From Candidatus Uhrbacteria bacterium (GTDB lineage: Bacteria; Patescibacteriota; Patescibacteriia; SG8-24): a stretch of 12,048 nt of DNA. Under the pieces are notes generated by a model that made no database searches, had not been told where the DNA came from, and saw only the letters and a program-made list of their open reading frames with translations. The stretch lies in contig JACQSM010000044.1 of the NCBI GenBank assembly GCA_016205965.1, forward strand, positions 1 to 12,048. Direction: 5' to 3'. Both the position numbers and the translations under genes were made by a program. This document shows positions 1-5,980 of the stretch, in pieces (position 1 is the stretch's first letter; each line of letters opens with the position of its first letter).

Positions 1-71
1 CAGCCGGCGGCGGCCGCCGCATGGCGCAGACTCCGCAGCCCCGCGATCGCCAAGGCTCGAGATGAAGTCAT
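1..71 (-). CDS. Start of a gene coupled to the ABC ATPase, probably the permease (truncated by window edge)
   Basis: An ATG at 71-69 overlaps the stop codon of the upstream ATPase gene in the 4-nt arrangement ATGA. The frame stays open to the window edge for 23 codons, reading MTSSRALAIAGLRSLRHAAA and onward. This arrangement is typical of translationally coupled genes in an operon. ABC-2 or EcsAB-like exporters commonly place the membrane permease directly after the ATPase, so a permease is the best inference. Nothing in the visible residues proves it: no membrane segment has been reached. Truncated at its 3' end. Confidence 0.6.
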   Translation of the reverse strand, partial: MTSSRALAIAGLRSLRHAAAAAG

Positions 72-805
72 AGGCCGCCGATGATCTTGGTATAAATATC
101 CGTCAGCGAACCGCGGTCCATGCCGGCGGCCGTTTTCAGCTGCGAGATTCTCCCCTCTTCGACCAGCTCGCCTTCTTTGAGAATGCCGAGGCGATGGCAG
201 ACGTCTTCGGCCACCGAGAGCGTGTGCGTCGAGAGCAGCACCGTGCCGCCGCGATCGGCGAAGGCCTGAAGCAGCCGCTCGGTGATCCTGGCGCTCTCGG
301 GATCGAGACCGACCATCGGCTCGTCGACCAAGAGCAGCTTGGGCTCGTGAAGCAGCGCGGCGATGAAGGATATCTTCTGTTTGTTGCCGCGCGAATAGAG
401 CTCGAACAACCCGTCGGCCAAGACGCCCAAACGGTAATCGGCCAGCAGTTTCTCGATGGCGCGGTCGCGGCGATCGCGCTCCATGCCGTAGAGTTCGCCG
501 ACGAATTCCAAAAATTCGCGGCCGGTCAGCCGGCCGTATGCGACCGGATCGTCTGGCACGTACCCGACCAAGCGCTTGGCCGCGATCGGACCCTCGCCGG
601 TGTCGATGCCGGCGACCTTCAACGATCCCTTGGTCGGCCGGTAGAGACCGGCGATCATCTTGATCGTGGTCGTCTTGCCGGAACCGTTCGGACCGATCAG
701 GCCGTAGATCTCGCCCGGATGGACGTGCAGCGAGAGCTGTTTGACGGCCGTCAGATCACCGAATTTTTTCGTGACATTTTTGAGCTCGAGCGTCGGCGTA
801 GCCAT
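68..805 (-). CDS. ABC transporter ATP-binding protein (ABC-2 / EcsA-like)
   Basis: This is a 245-residue nucleotide-binding subunit that would power an ABC transporter at the inner face of the membrane. Visible motifs in order are Walker A GPNGSGKT (38-45), a Q-loop region GYVPDDP (81-87) with no glutamine at the usual place, the signature YSRGNKQ (137-143), Walker B LLLVDE (157-162), a D-loop GLDPE (166-170) and the H-loop histidine in STHT (about 194). The signature departs from LSGGQ but resembles the SRGxKQK form of export-type ATPases such as EcsA and Bcr/ABC-2 systems. Length is normal for a stand-alone ATPase. The ATG at 805 has no close Shine-Dalgarno; a TATACT box lies only 10 nt upstream, so the mRNA may be nearly leaderless. 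The next gene starts inside its stop codon. Substrate and direction cannot be told from the sequence; export is an inference. Confidence 0.95.
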   Translation of the reverse strand: MATPTLELKNVTKKFGDLTAVKQLSLHVHPGEIYGLIGPNGSGKTTTIKMIAGLYRPTKGSLKVAGIDTGEGPIAAKRLVGYVPDDPVAYGRLTGREFLEFVGELYGMERDRRDRAIEKLLADYRLGVLADGLFELYSRGNKQKISFIAALLHEPKLLLVDEPMVGLDPESARITERLLQAFADRGGTVLLSTHTLSVAEDVCHRLGILKEGELVEEGRISQLKTAAGMDRGSLTDIYTKIIGGL

Positions 806-815
806 ACATTTTTTA

Positions 816-824
816 AGTATACCA
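816..824 (-). promoter_or_regulatory. Extended -10 box of the ABC ATPase gene
   Basis: On the minus strand the sequence reads TGG then TATACT, an extended -10 element. No good -35 is visible at 17 nt. The box ends 10 nt before the ATG at 805, so transcription would start within about three nucleotides of the start codon. This is inferred from sequence only. Confidence 0.45.
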
Positions 825-846
825 CCTTTTCAGGCCATCAACCCTC

Positions 847-877
847 TTGACGGCGTTGACAGACGGCCTGTTACGCT
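847..877 (+). promoter_or_regulatory. Weak candidate promoter for the 895 ORF
   Basis: TTGACG (847-852) and TACGCT (872-877), the latter preceded by TGT, are 19 nt apart, longer than ideal. A second TTGACA at 856-861 is too close to pair with this -10. The implied start near 884 would still keep GGAGG ahead of the ATG at 895. It faces away from the ABC ATPase promoter. Confidence 0.25.
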
Positions 878-894
878 GGAGGTGGAGGACCCGT

Positions 895-1377
895 ATGGGA
901 AGATACGTCAAAATTTCCCTGGCGCTATTCTATTTCCTGCAGATCTTCATCACCTTCCGTGAATCGGCGGTGCTGCTGGTTGAAGGCGCGGCCGACCTGG
1001 CCCGAAACAGCCTGGCCGGCGTCGACGGCACCGAACAGGCCCGCGAAGAATACCAGCGACCTCCGCGCGACTCCCTCGTGCGGAGGTCGCTGGTCTTTTT
1101 GAAGCACGCGTTCAGCCTGCCGGACGGCGCCGATGCGAAGATCTCGTCCGGCCTGGCGGCGACGCTGGTCATCAATCATGAACTGCATCACTCGGCCGAT
1201 AGCGACGACGGCGACGAGCATGCCAATGGCGTCAAAGAGACGACGCGCCGCCGCCAGGTCTGGCGCTGCATACGAAATCTGTTCACCGATATTCTCAAGC
1301 GCGCGATCCCGCCGGGCTGCGAGACCGCCCATCGTCAGGAAAAACTGAACGTAAAAAGCGCCCGATCGGGCGCATGA
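895..1377 (+). CDS. Hypothetical small membrane-associated protein (doubtful gene)
   Basis: The 160-residue frame starts at ATG 895, with GGAGG (884-888) close upstream, a good ribosome binding site. Residues 8-21 (LALFYFLQIFITFR) are hydrophobic and could be a membrane anchor or signal; the rest is polar and unrecognised. Codon-position composition supports this frame: between 1100 and 1330 the third positions are about 80% GC and the second positions about 44%. Against it, a perfect 15-bp hairpin with a T run (1052-1100) lies in the middle of the frame, and the terminator of the convergent gene (1353-1373) lies inside its 3' end. Transcription could therefore stop near 1100 without any in-frame stop codon. 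A one-base shift after about 1040 would reach a TGA at 1100-1102, so a frameshifted or shorter gene, or a small RNA of about 215 nt, are real alternatives. A minus-strand frame (1332 to 925) is also open but has no ribosome binding site or promoter. Confidence 0.4.
   Translation: MGRYVKISLALFYFLQIFITFRESAVLLVEGAADLARNSLAGVDGTEQAREEYQRPPRDSLVRRSLVFLKHAFSLPDGADAKISSGLAATLVINHELHHSADSDDGDEHANGVKETTRRRQVWRCIRNLFTDILKRAIPPGCETAHRQEKLNVKSARSGA
1052..1100 (+). terminator. Strong Rho-independent terminator-like hairpin
   Basis: Perfect 15-bp stem, ACCAGCGACCTCCGC (1052-1066) with GCGGAGGTCGCTGGT (1080-1094), 13-nt loop, followed by CTTTTT (1095-1100). On the plus strand it is a textbook terminator. 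On the minus strand the downstream tract TATTCTTC is weaker, so some bidirectional activity is possible. Confidence 0.75.
1353..1373 (-). terminator. Rho-independent terminator of the Pro/Lys-rich protein gene
   Basis: The palindrome GCGCCCGATCGGGCGC (1358-1373) forms a 6-bp GC stem with a GATC loop and is followed on the minus strand by TTTTT (1357-1353). It lies 25 nt after the stop codon of the minus-strand gene at 1399-1821. Confidence 0.8.
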
Positions 1378-1398
1378 GCTGGGTGTTCTCGCGGCTTC

Positions 1399-1821
1399 TT
1401 ACCGCCTGGGCCGGGACGGACTCGCGGGTTCCTCGCCGGAGGAGAACTTCTCGTTGACCTTGCCGCCGCCCTTGGTGTTGCCGTTGACCTCGACGTCGAT
1501 CTTGACGTTCTTGCCGTCCTGCTTGAGATCCTTCTGGACCTCTTCGACCTTTTCCTTGGCCTTCTGGATCTGGGCCGGAACTCCGCCATCCTTGCCCTTC
1601 TCAAGCGCCTCATGCACTTCTTTGGCGACATTTTCCTGGATCTTTTCGATCAGGGGCTTCTTGATAGTGACCGGAGGCGCGGGGACGGGCTCCCCCTGCT
1701 TGACCGGGCCTACTTGCGCCGGTGCGGGCTTGGTCGGCTGGACCTTGACGGTGACCTTGGGGTTCTCGATCGGGCCGGGATTCTTTTCGGGATTGACCGG
1801 CGCCGGTTTCTGATCAGCCAT
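1399..1821 (-). CDS. Hypothetical Pro/Lys-rich low-complexity protein
   Basis: This 140-residue protein has no recognised domain. The first 50 or so residues are rich in Pro, Lys and Val (many KP, AP and PV steps) and probably extended and disordered. Residues about 53-106 are Lys/Glu-rich and look helical (KKPLIEKIQENVAKEVHEAL). The tail is Gly/Asn then Ser/Pro/Arg-rich and basic. There is no membrane segment or signal peptide. I chose ATG 1821 because AAGGAGG sits 5 nt before it; the frame extends upstream to 1854, but that ATG has no ribosome binding site. Its own terminator follows. It lies downstream of the membrane coiled-coil gene, from which a weaker hairpin separates it. The start region shares 16 nt with the start of the phosphoesterase gene at 3865. 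Function unknown; the charged helical middle could bind nucleic acid or a partner, but that is speculation. Confidence 0.75.
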   Translation of the reverse strand: MADQKPAPVNPEKNPGPIENPKVTVKVQPTKPAPAQVGPVKQGEPVPAPPVTIKKPLIEKIQENVAKEVHEALEKGKDGGVPAQIQKAKEKVEEVQKDLKQDGKNVKIDVEVNGNTKGGGKVNEKFSSGEEPASPSRPRR

Positions 1822-1826
1822 GACGG

Positions 1827-1833
1827 CCTCCTT
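1827..1833 (-). promoter_or_regulatory. Ribosome binding site deciding the 1821 start
   Basis: AAGGAGG on the minus strand, 5 nt before ATG 1821. It favours this start over the in-frame ATG at 1854. Confidence 0.8.
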
Positions 1834-1893
1834 GTTGACGTTCTGGCTTCTCATCTGAAGGAACGCATTGACGATGATAGCCGACCGAACCGG

Positions 1894-1919
1894 AAAAGAA
1901 AAGAGCCTCTCATGGAGGC
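1894..1919 (-). terminator. Weak terminator after the membrane coiled-coil gene
   Basis: On the minus strand GCCTC, a 5-nt loop and GAGGC (1919-1905) are followed by TCTTTTCTTTT (1904-1894). The stem is short but GC-rich, the T tract is good, and it begins 4 nt after the stop codon at 1924. Confidence 0.5.
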
Positions 1920-1923
1920 CGGT

Positions 1924-2604
1924 TCAGCCGTTCGCGGACGGCGGCGCGGGCAGCGACAGGTGTTCGCCGACGCGCATCATGGTATCGTTCGCGGCTTCGA
2001 TCTCGATGAGCGCCCTGACGGCGCCGGCGGAGTCGGCCGATCGCAGCAAGACCAAGGCGGCGCGCCGGCGGTTCTCGATGCTTTCGAGCAGCGCCGGCAA
2101 CGCACGGAAGCCGTTCATCGGATCCGCGTCGGGTTCCGGCAGCATGGCTCTGGCCTGAGCCACGAACGAGGTCAGCTCTTCGTCGCGGAACAGGACATGC
2201 TCATGAAAAACGAGCGTCTCTTCGACGCGATGCCCGAGCTCGAGAACCCGGTTCAAGGCCTTGCCGAGCAGGTCGTAGGCCCGAACCGGCGGCAGATTGG
2301 CGCGGGTCGCCTCGATGGCGTTAGCCAGCATGGCCAGGTCTTTGACGGCGGCGGCGAGCCGGGCCTCGGCGCCGCACTTTTCGATGCGCCGAAGGAGCCG
2401 CAATCGAAGCCCGTCGATGCGCTGGCGCTCGGACTCCATGAAGGAGTTCTCCCTGTCCCGGCATTCCTGTTCGCGGCGCAGGCCGGCCGCGTGCCGGCGG
2501 CGTTCCCGATCGAGCGGCCGCTTGAACTTGAGAAGATGATAGTACGCGACGGCTGCGATGATGATGACGGCGAAGATTGAAAGATAGATCGTGATCGCGA
2601 GCAT
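1924..2604 (-). CDS. Hypothetical single-pass membrane protein with coiled coil
   Basis: A 226-residue protein that I do not recognise. Residues 2-23 (LAITIYLSIFAVIIIAAVAYYH) are one strong membrane helix at the N-terminus. It is followed by a basic, Arg/Glu-rich stretch (about 28-75) likely to form a cytoplasmic coiled coil, then alanine- and leucine-rich helices to the end. The topology, a short N-terminus outside and a helical body in the cytoplasm, follows from the positive charges after the helix. I chose ATG 2604 because GAGGAGG sits 6 nt upstream; the frame extends to 2655 without a site. It begins 69 nt after the metK stop and has a plausible promoter of its own, so it need not be co-transcribed with metK. 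A weak hairpin follows it. Such architecture is seen in scaffold or envelope-associated proteins, but no function can be assigned. Confidence 0.8.
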   Translation of the reverse strand: MLAITIYLSIFAVIIIAAVAYYHLLKFKRPLDRERRRHAAGLRREQECRDRENSFMESERQRIDGLRLRLLRRIEKCGAEARLAAAVKDLAMLANAIEATRANLPPVRAYDLLGKALNRVLELGHRVEETLVFHEHVLFRDEELTSFVAQARAMLPEPDADPMNGFRALPALLESIENRRRAALVLLRSADSAGAVRALIEIEAANDTMMRVGEHLSLPAPPSANG

Positions 2605-2610
2605 GGATCG

Positions 2611-2617
2611 CCTCCTC
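2611..2617 (-). promoter_or_regulatory. Ribosome binding site deciding the 2604 start
   Basis: GAGGAGG on the minus strand, 6 nt before ATG 2604, selects this start over the in-frame ATG at 2655. Confidence 0.8.
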
Positions 2618-2634
2618 TGCAAAGAGCGAACTCC

Positions 2635-2663
2635 AGGGTAGCCCCGCCGGCGCAAAAACGCAA
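2635..2663 (-). promoter_or_regulatory. Candidate promoter for the membrane coiled-coil gene
   Basis: On the minus strand TTGCGT (2663-2658), a 17-nt spacer and TACCCT (2640-2635). Transcription would start near 2628 and leave a leader of about 24 nt containing the AGGAGG site. It lies just past the metK stop codon. Confidence 0.4.
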
Positions 2664-2673
2664 CGATGACCGA

Positions 2674-3711
2674 CTAGAGCAGCACGATATGCTCCCAAGG
2701 GAACTCGTCGCGGCCGAAATGTCCGTAGGCGGCGGTGCCGCGATAGATCGGCCGTCGCAGGTTGAAGCGCTCGATGATGGCCCGGGGGCGAAAATCGAAA
2801 TACTGGCGCAGGAACGGCGTCAGGTCCTGGCCCTCGCCCGATTTGGCCTGGAGCATCACCGGCTCCTCTTCGCCGATGGCGTAGGCGACCGAAACCAGGC
2901 ATGACTTGGCCCGGCCGTTGGCGACGATGTTCTTGGCGGCGAAGCGCGCCATGTAGGCGGCCGAACGGTCGACCTTGGTCGGGTCTTTACCGGAGAAGGC
3001 GCCGCCGCCGTGCGGGATTAATCCGCCATAAGTATCGACCATGATCTTGCGGCCGGTCAGACCGGTGTCGGCGTTGAAACCGCCGACCACGAACGAGCCG
3101 GTCGGATTGACGAACACTTTGACGCCGTCGAGATCGCCGATGATCGGCTGAATCAAATTCAGTATCAGCTGCTTGCGAATATCCGCCTGCTGGATCTCTT
3201 CGGCGTGCTGGGTCGAGACGACCACGGTTTTGACCCGGCCGTTATCCATGGTCACCTGGGTCTTGCCGTCCGGACGCAGCCAGGCGAATTGCTGATTGCG
3301 CTTGCGCAGCGTGGTCAGGCCCCAAGCAAGCTTGTGCGACAGCACCACCGGCTTGGGCAGAAACTCGGGCGTCTCGGCCGTGGCGTAGCCGTACATGATC
3401 CCCTGGTCGCCGGCGCCGCCCGGATCGACGCCGCGGGCGATGTCGGGCGATTGCTCTTCGATGTTGGTGAAAACTTCGAGCTGGTCGCCGTAACCGATCT
3501 CTTTGAAGACCTTCTGGGCGATGCGGCCCGGATCGAGTTCGGCCCTGGAGGTGACTTCGCCGCCGATCATCAGGGCGCCATGCGAACCGAAAACCTCCAA
3601 AGCCACCCGGCTGGCCGGGTCGTGCGTCAGATAGGCATCGAGAAGGGCGTCGGCGATCTGGTCGCAGACCTTATCGGGGTGCCCTTCGGTGACGGACTCG
3701 ACGGTTTTCAT
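2674..3711 (-). CDS. metK: S-adenosylmethionine synthetase (methionine adenosyltransferase)
   Basis: MetK makes S-adenosylmethionine from methionine and ATP in the cytoplasm, the methyl donor used by enzymes such as the rRNA methyltransferase in this window. Hallmarks are GHPDKVCDQ near the start (10-18), the hexapeptide-type GAGDQGIMYGYA (99-110) and GGGAFSGKDPTKVDRSAAY (235-253), which belong to the ATP/phosphate-binding and catalytic regions of the family. The length of 345 residues is somewhat below the usual 380-400, with loops rather than domains shortened. I chose ATG 3711 because family members begin just before VTEGHPDK; the frame is open upstream to 3804 but that stretch is unlike MetK. 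No good Shine-Dalgarno precedes it, and a promoter ends 8 nt before the ATG, so the transcript is probably leaderless. That also leaves no room for a SAM riboswitch. It is transcribed divergently from the phosphoesterase gene. Confidence 0.97.
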   Translation of the reverse strand: MKTVESVTEGHPDKVCDQIADALLDAYLTHDPASRVALEVFGSHGALMIGGEVTSRAELDPGRIAQKVFKEIGYGDQLEVFTNIEEQSPDIARGVDPGGAGDQGIMYGYATAETPEFLPKPVVLSHKLAWGLTTLRKRNQQFAWLRPDGKTQVTMDNGRVKTVVVSTQHAEEIQQADIRKQLILNLIQPIIGDLDGVKVFVNPTGSFVVGGFNADTGLTGRKIMVDTYGGLIPHGGGAFSGKDPTKVDRSAAYMARFAAKNIVANGRAKSCLVSVAYAIGEEEPVMLQAKSGEGQDLTPFLRQYFDFRPRAIIERFNLRRPIYRGTAAYGHFGRDEFPWEHIVLL

Positions 3712-3719
3712 AGGGGGGA

Positions 3720-3748
3720 ACCTTATCCCAGGGCCGAGGTTTCGGCAA
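3720..3748 (-). promoter_or_regulatory. metK promoter
   Basis: On the minus strand TTGCCG (3748-3743), a 17-nt spacer and TAAGGT (3725-3720). The overlapping GATAAG preceded by TGG (3730-3722) is an alternative extended -10. Either puts the transcription start at or within a few nucleotides of the ATG at 3711. Confidence 0.5.
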
Positions 3749-3772
3749 GAATTTTCGACATTTTCTCGTCTG

Positions 3773-3800
3773 TTGACTTCCCATCCCTCGCTGCTAGGAT
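3773..3800 (+). promoter_or_regulatory. Promoter of the double phosphoesterase gene
   Basis: TTGACT (3773-3778), a 16-nt spacer and TAGGAT (3795-3800) preceded by TGC, giving an extended -10. Transcription would start near 3807, leaving a leader of about 58 nt that includes the palindrome at 3814-3829 and AGGAGG. Confidence 0.65.
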
Positions 3801-3813
3801 GCATCTAACCCGA

Positions 3814-3829
3814 AAGCGCCTAGGCGCTT
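3814..3829. repeat. Perfect 16-bp palindrome in the leader of the phosphoesterase gene
   Basis: AAGCGCCTAGGCGCTT is its own reverse complement. In DNA it could be an operator just downstream of the promoter at 3773-3800. In RNA it could fold as a 6-bp hairpin with a CTAG loop at the 5' end of the mRNA. There is no T run, so it is not a terminator. Confidence 0.6.
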
Positions 3830-3864
3830 AGGGGGAACCGTCCCTTAACAAAGAGGAGGCCGTC

Positions 3865-5949
3865 ATGGCCACGTCGTCTGAAACCACCTGCCGCATCGGT
3901 CTCATCTCCCGCATCGACTTCGGTTCTGATGGATTTCGCCAGGCGCTGCTCGAACGGGCTGCCGAAGACTTCAAGCGCGAAAACGTCAACTACGTCATCC
4001 TCGCCGGCGGCCTGATTTCGGCCCGGGCGATCAAGGACACGGAGCGGCACCTCAACCGCCAGCTCCGCGATCTCAAGAAGCAGATCCGCCTGGCCGAAAA
4101 GAAGGCCGGCAACGGCAAACTTGCGGAAGAGCGCAAGGGCCTGGCCCACCGGCTCGAGAAGATCGAGAACGAGCTCAAGAAGCTCGCGCCCGAGAAGATC
4201 GCCGAGAAGCTGGCCGAGTGTCTGCCCAAGTTCCAGAACGCCAAGGGCGAGTCGGCGCCGCTGTACATCGTCACCTCGCCCCACTTCGACAATTCGATCG
4301 GCGACGAGGTCAAGCACTTGCTGGCGGCCAAGCGCCGCGACGACATCCGCGCCTACCAGGCCGGCGGCGATCTCGTCGAGGTCAAGCAGGCCAACAAGCA
4401 GATCGTGGTGCTCACGCCGACCAAGAAGGTCTGGTTGGGCGGCGGCACCAAGTCCGGTCATCCGGAAGGCTTGCTCCGCGACAACCTGAACCACTCGGCC
4501 AAGTCCACGCCCGACCTGTACGTCATCGGCGGCTTCGGCGTCACCATCACCAAGCCCAAGGGAGAGTTCCCCCGCTACGTGACGGTGCCGGCCCTCCACA
4601 AGCTGACCGAGGCGCGAACGGCTGAAGACCAGGTCGGCGTCCGAACGGTCACCATGTACCGCGACCGCGACGATCCCGACTTCCGCACCTACAGCTACAA
4701 GGACGCGACCCAGAAGGAGCGATCCTTCATCGGCGCGCCCCGCGACCTGGCCCCCAGCCGGCTCAAGATCATCGAGGTGCTCAAGACCGAGGGCAAGCAG
4801 CCGACCGGCATCATCGCCGGCAAGACCGGCCTGTCCCGCGAGACGGTCGAGCGCGAGGCCAAGGCCATGATCCGCGACAACGGCAAGTCCCTGAAGACCT
4901 GGCCCGGCCTGGTCTACGACAAGGACTCCAACCGCTGGGACTTCAACCAGCGCTGGATCAAGGAGAACCTCCGCTATCCGCCGACTCCGGTCGAGACGGA
5001 CGTGGTCCGCATGGTCGGCTTCTGCTGCTTCCATGCCGGCTCGGTCCATACCGACTACAAGTTCTTCCTGGGCATGGCCAAGGTCATCCTCGAACGCGGC
5101 GCCACCATACTGGTGAACTGCGGCGACTCGACCCAGGGGCTCAAGCATGATCTGGCGCTCCAGCGCGAGGTCATCGCCGGCACCAACGTCACCGACCATG
5201 AAGAGCTGGCCGGCGATTGCATCGCCGCCGTCAACATCGAGGTCTTCAAGGCCCGCGTCGAAAAGCCGCTGCAGCAGCTCCTGTCCAAGTACAAGGACGC
5301 CAAGCCGCACCCGGACGAACTCGGGAAGGTCATCGCCGACGCGCTGCTCATGAACGTCATGATCTACGGCAATCACGACGAGTGGTCCTTGCCGCACGGC
5401 CACACGCCGCTCAAGGTGATGATCATGCTGATCAAACAGCGGCTGCGCCGCGCCGTCGAAGAGACGCTCTTCAAGAAGGGCCTGTGCCATCCCGACCTCG
5501 ACGCCATTGTCGCGGCCAAGGTGGTCATGGAGCCCAAGAAGCATCACTTCGTCCTGTCGTCGGGACTGATGCAGGGCATGAAGCACCCGTACATGGCCCG
5601 CGCCGCCACTTCGACGCGGCCCCAGCAGGTGCTCAAGATGATGCGCGGCTGCCAGGTCACGCTGTCCGGCAACTTCCACACCGGCGTGCACCTCGAAGTG
5701 TACGAAGGCGAACTCGGCCAGCGCGTCAATCTTCAGCTCGGCACCCTCATGCACAGCACCAAGTTCGAGGACACCAAGCTCAAGATCGTCGACCAGGGAT
5801 ACGCCTTTCTCGGCGTCGAATCGGTCGACAAGCGGGTCGTGGCCACGGAAGTCACCTTCTACGGCAACGACAGCGAAAACGCCGATGAAATCGATCCGCA
5901 CACCTCCTTGCACGAGGTGCGGGCGACCCACGGCCTGCCCAAAGTCTGA
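3865..5949 (+). CDS. Double calcineurin-like phosphoesterase with coiled coil and winged helix
   Basis: A 694-residue soluble protein. The C-terminal half (about 378-665) has metallophosphoesterase motifs: CFHAGSVH (388-395) where the family has DxH, CGDSTQG (419-425) as the GD motif, YGNHDEW (501-507) as GNHD/E, and SGNFHTGVH (601-609) as the final histidine motif. The N-terminal half (about 10-245) seems to repeat the fold in degenerate form: SRIDFGSD (15-22), LAGG (47-50) instead of GD, and TSPHFD (137-142). A Lys/Glu-rich coiled coil (about 57-118) is inserted in it. Between the halves, residues about 297-345 look like a winged helix (KIIEVLKTEGKQP, then GLSRETVEREAKAMI). A dead plus a live phosphoesterase with a DNA-binding helix suggests a nuclease-like or nucleic-acid-bound enzyme; that is inference. 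AGGAGG lies 5 nt before ATG 3865, and promoter and terminator flank it, so it is a single-gene unit. Codons are strongly C/G-ending (mostly AAG for Lys), consistent with high expression. Confidence 0.85.
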   Translation: MATSSETTCRIGLISRIDFGSDGFRQALLERAAEDFKRENVNYVILAGGLISARAIKDTERHLNRQLRDLKKQIRLAEKKAGNGKLAEERKGLAHRLEKIENELKKLAPEKIAEKLAECLPKFQNAKGESAPLYIVTSPHFDNSIGDEVKHLLAAKRRDDIRAYQAGGDLVEVKQANKQIVVLTPTKKVWLGGGTKSGHPEGLLRDNLNHSAKSTPDLYVIGGFGVTITKPKGEFPRYVTVPALHKLTEARTAEDQVGVRTVTMYRDRDDPDFRTYSYKDATQKERSFIGAPRDLAPSRLKIIEVLKTEGKQPTGIIAGKTGLSRETVEREAKAMIRDNGKSLKTWPGLVYDKDSNRWDFNQRWIKENLRYPPTPVETDVVRMVGFCCFHAGSVHTDYKFFLGMAKVILERGATILVNCGDSTQGLKHDLALQREVIAGTNVTDHEELAGDCIAAVNIEVFKARVEKPLQQLLSKYKDAKPHPDELGKVIADALLMNVMIYGNHDEWSLPHGHTPLKVMIMLIKQRLRRAVEETLFKKGLCHPDLDAIVAAKVVMEPKKHHFVLSSGLMQGMKHPYMARAATSTRPQQVLKMMRGCQVTLSGNFHTGVHLEVYEGELGQRVNLQLGTLMHSTKFEDTKLKIVDQGYAFLGVESVDKRVVATEVTFYGNDSENADEIDPHTSLHEVRATHGLPKV

Positions 5950-5952
5950 CCA

Positions 5953-5980
5953 GCCCTCACGGAAATGTGAGGGCTTTTTT
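5953..5980 (+). terminator. Rho-independent terminator of the phosphoesterase gene
   Basis: GCCCTCAC (5953-5960), a 6-nt loop and GTGAGGGC (5967-5974) are followed by TTTTTT. It starts 3 nt after the stop codon. Its T run overlaps the stop codon (TAA, 5981-5979) of the convergent helicase gene; for that strand the hairpin lacks a proper T tract. Confidence 0.9.

Noticed and set aside
1168..1191. HELHH, matching the HEXXH zinc-protease motif, in the 895 frame
   Set aside because: The motif is short and the surroundings lack a hydrophobic helix or a third ligand; chance is likely and the gene itself is doubtful.
925..1332. A 135-codon minus-strand frame opposite the doubtful 895 gene
   Set aside because: The translation looks tolerable, but there is no ribosome site or promoter, it starts just behind a terminator, and third-position GC favours the plus frame.
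1612..2580. A 322-codon plus-strand frame over the two hypothetical minus-strand genes
   Set aside because: The minus-strand genes have strong ribosome sites and terminators in the right direction; this frame has neither.
3712..3864. Possible SAM riboswitch ahead of metK
   Set aside because: The promoter ends 8 nt before the start codon and no multi-helix fold is visible on the metK strand.
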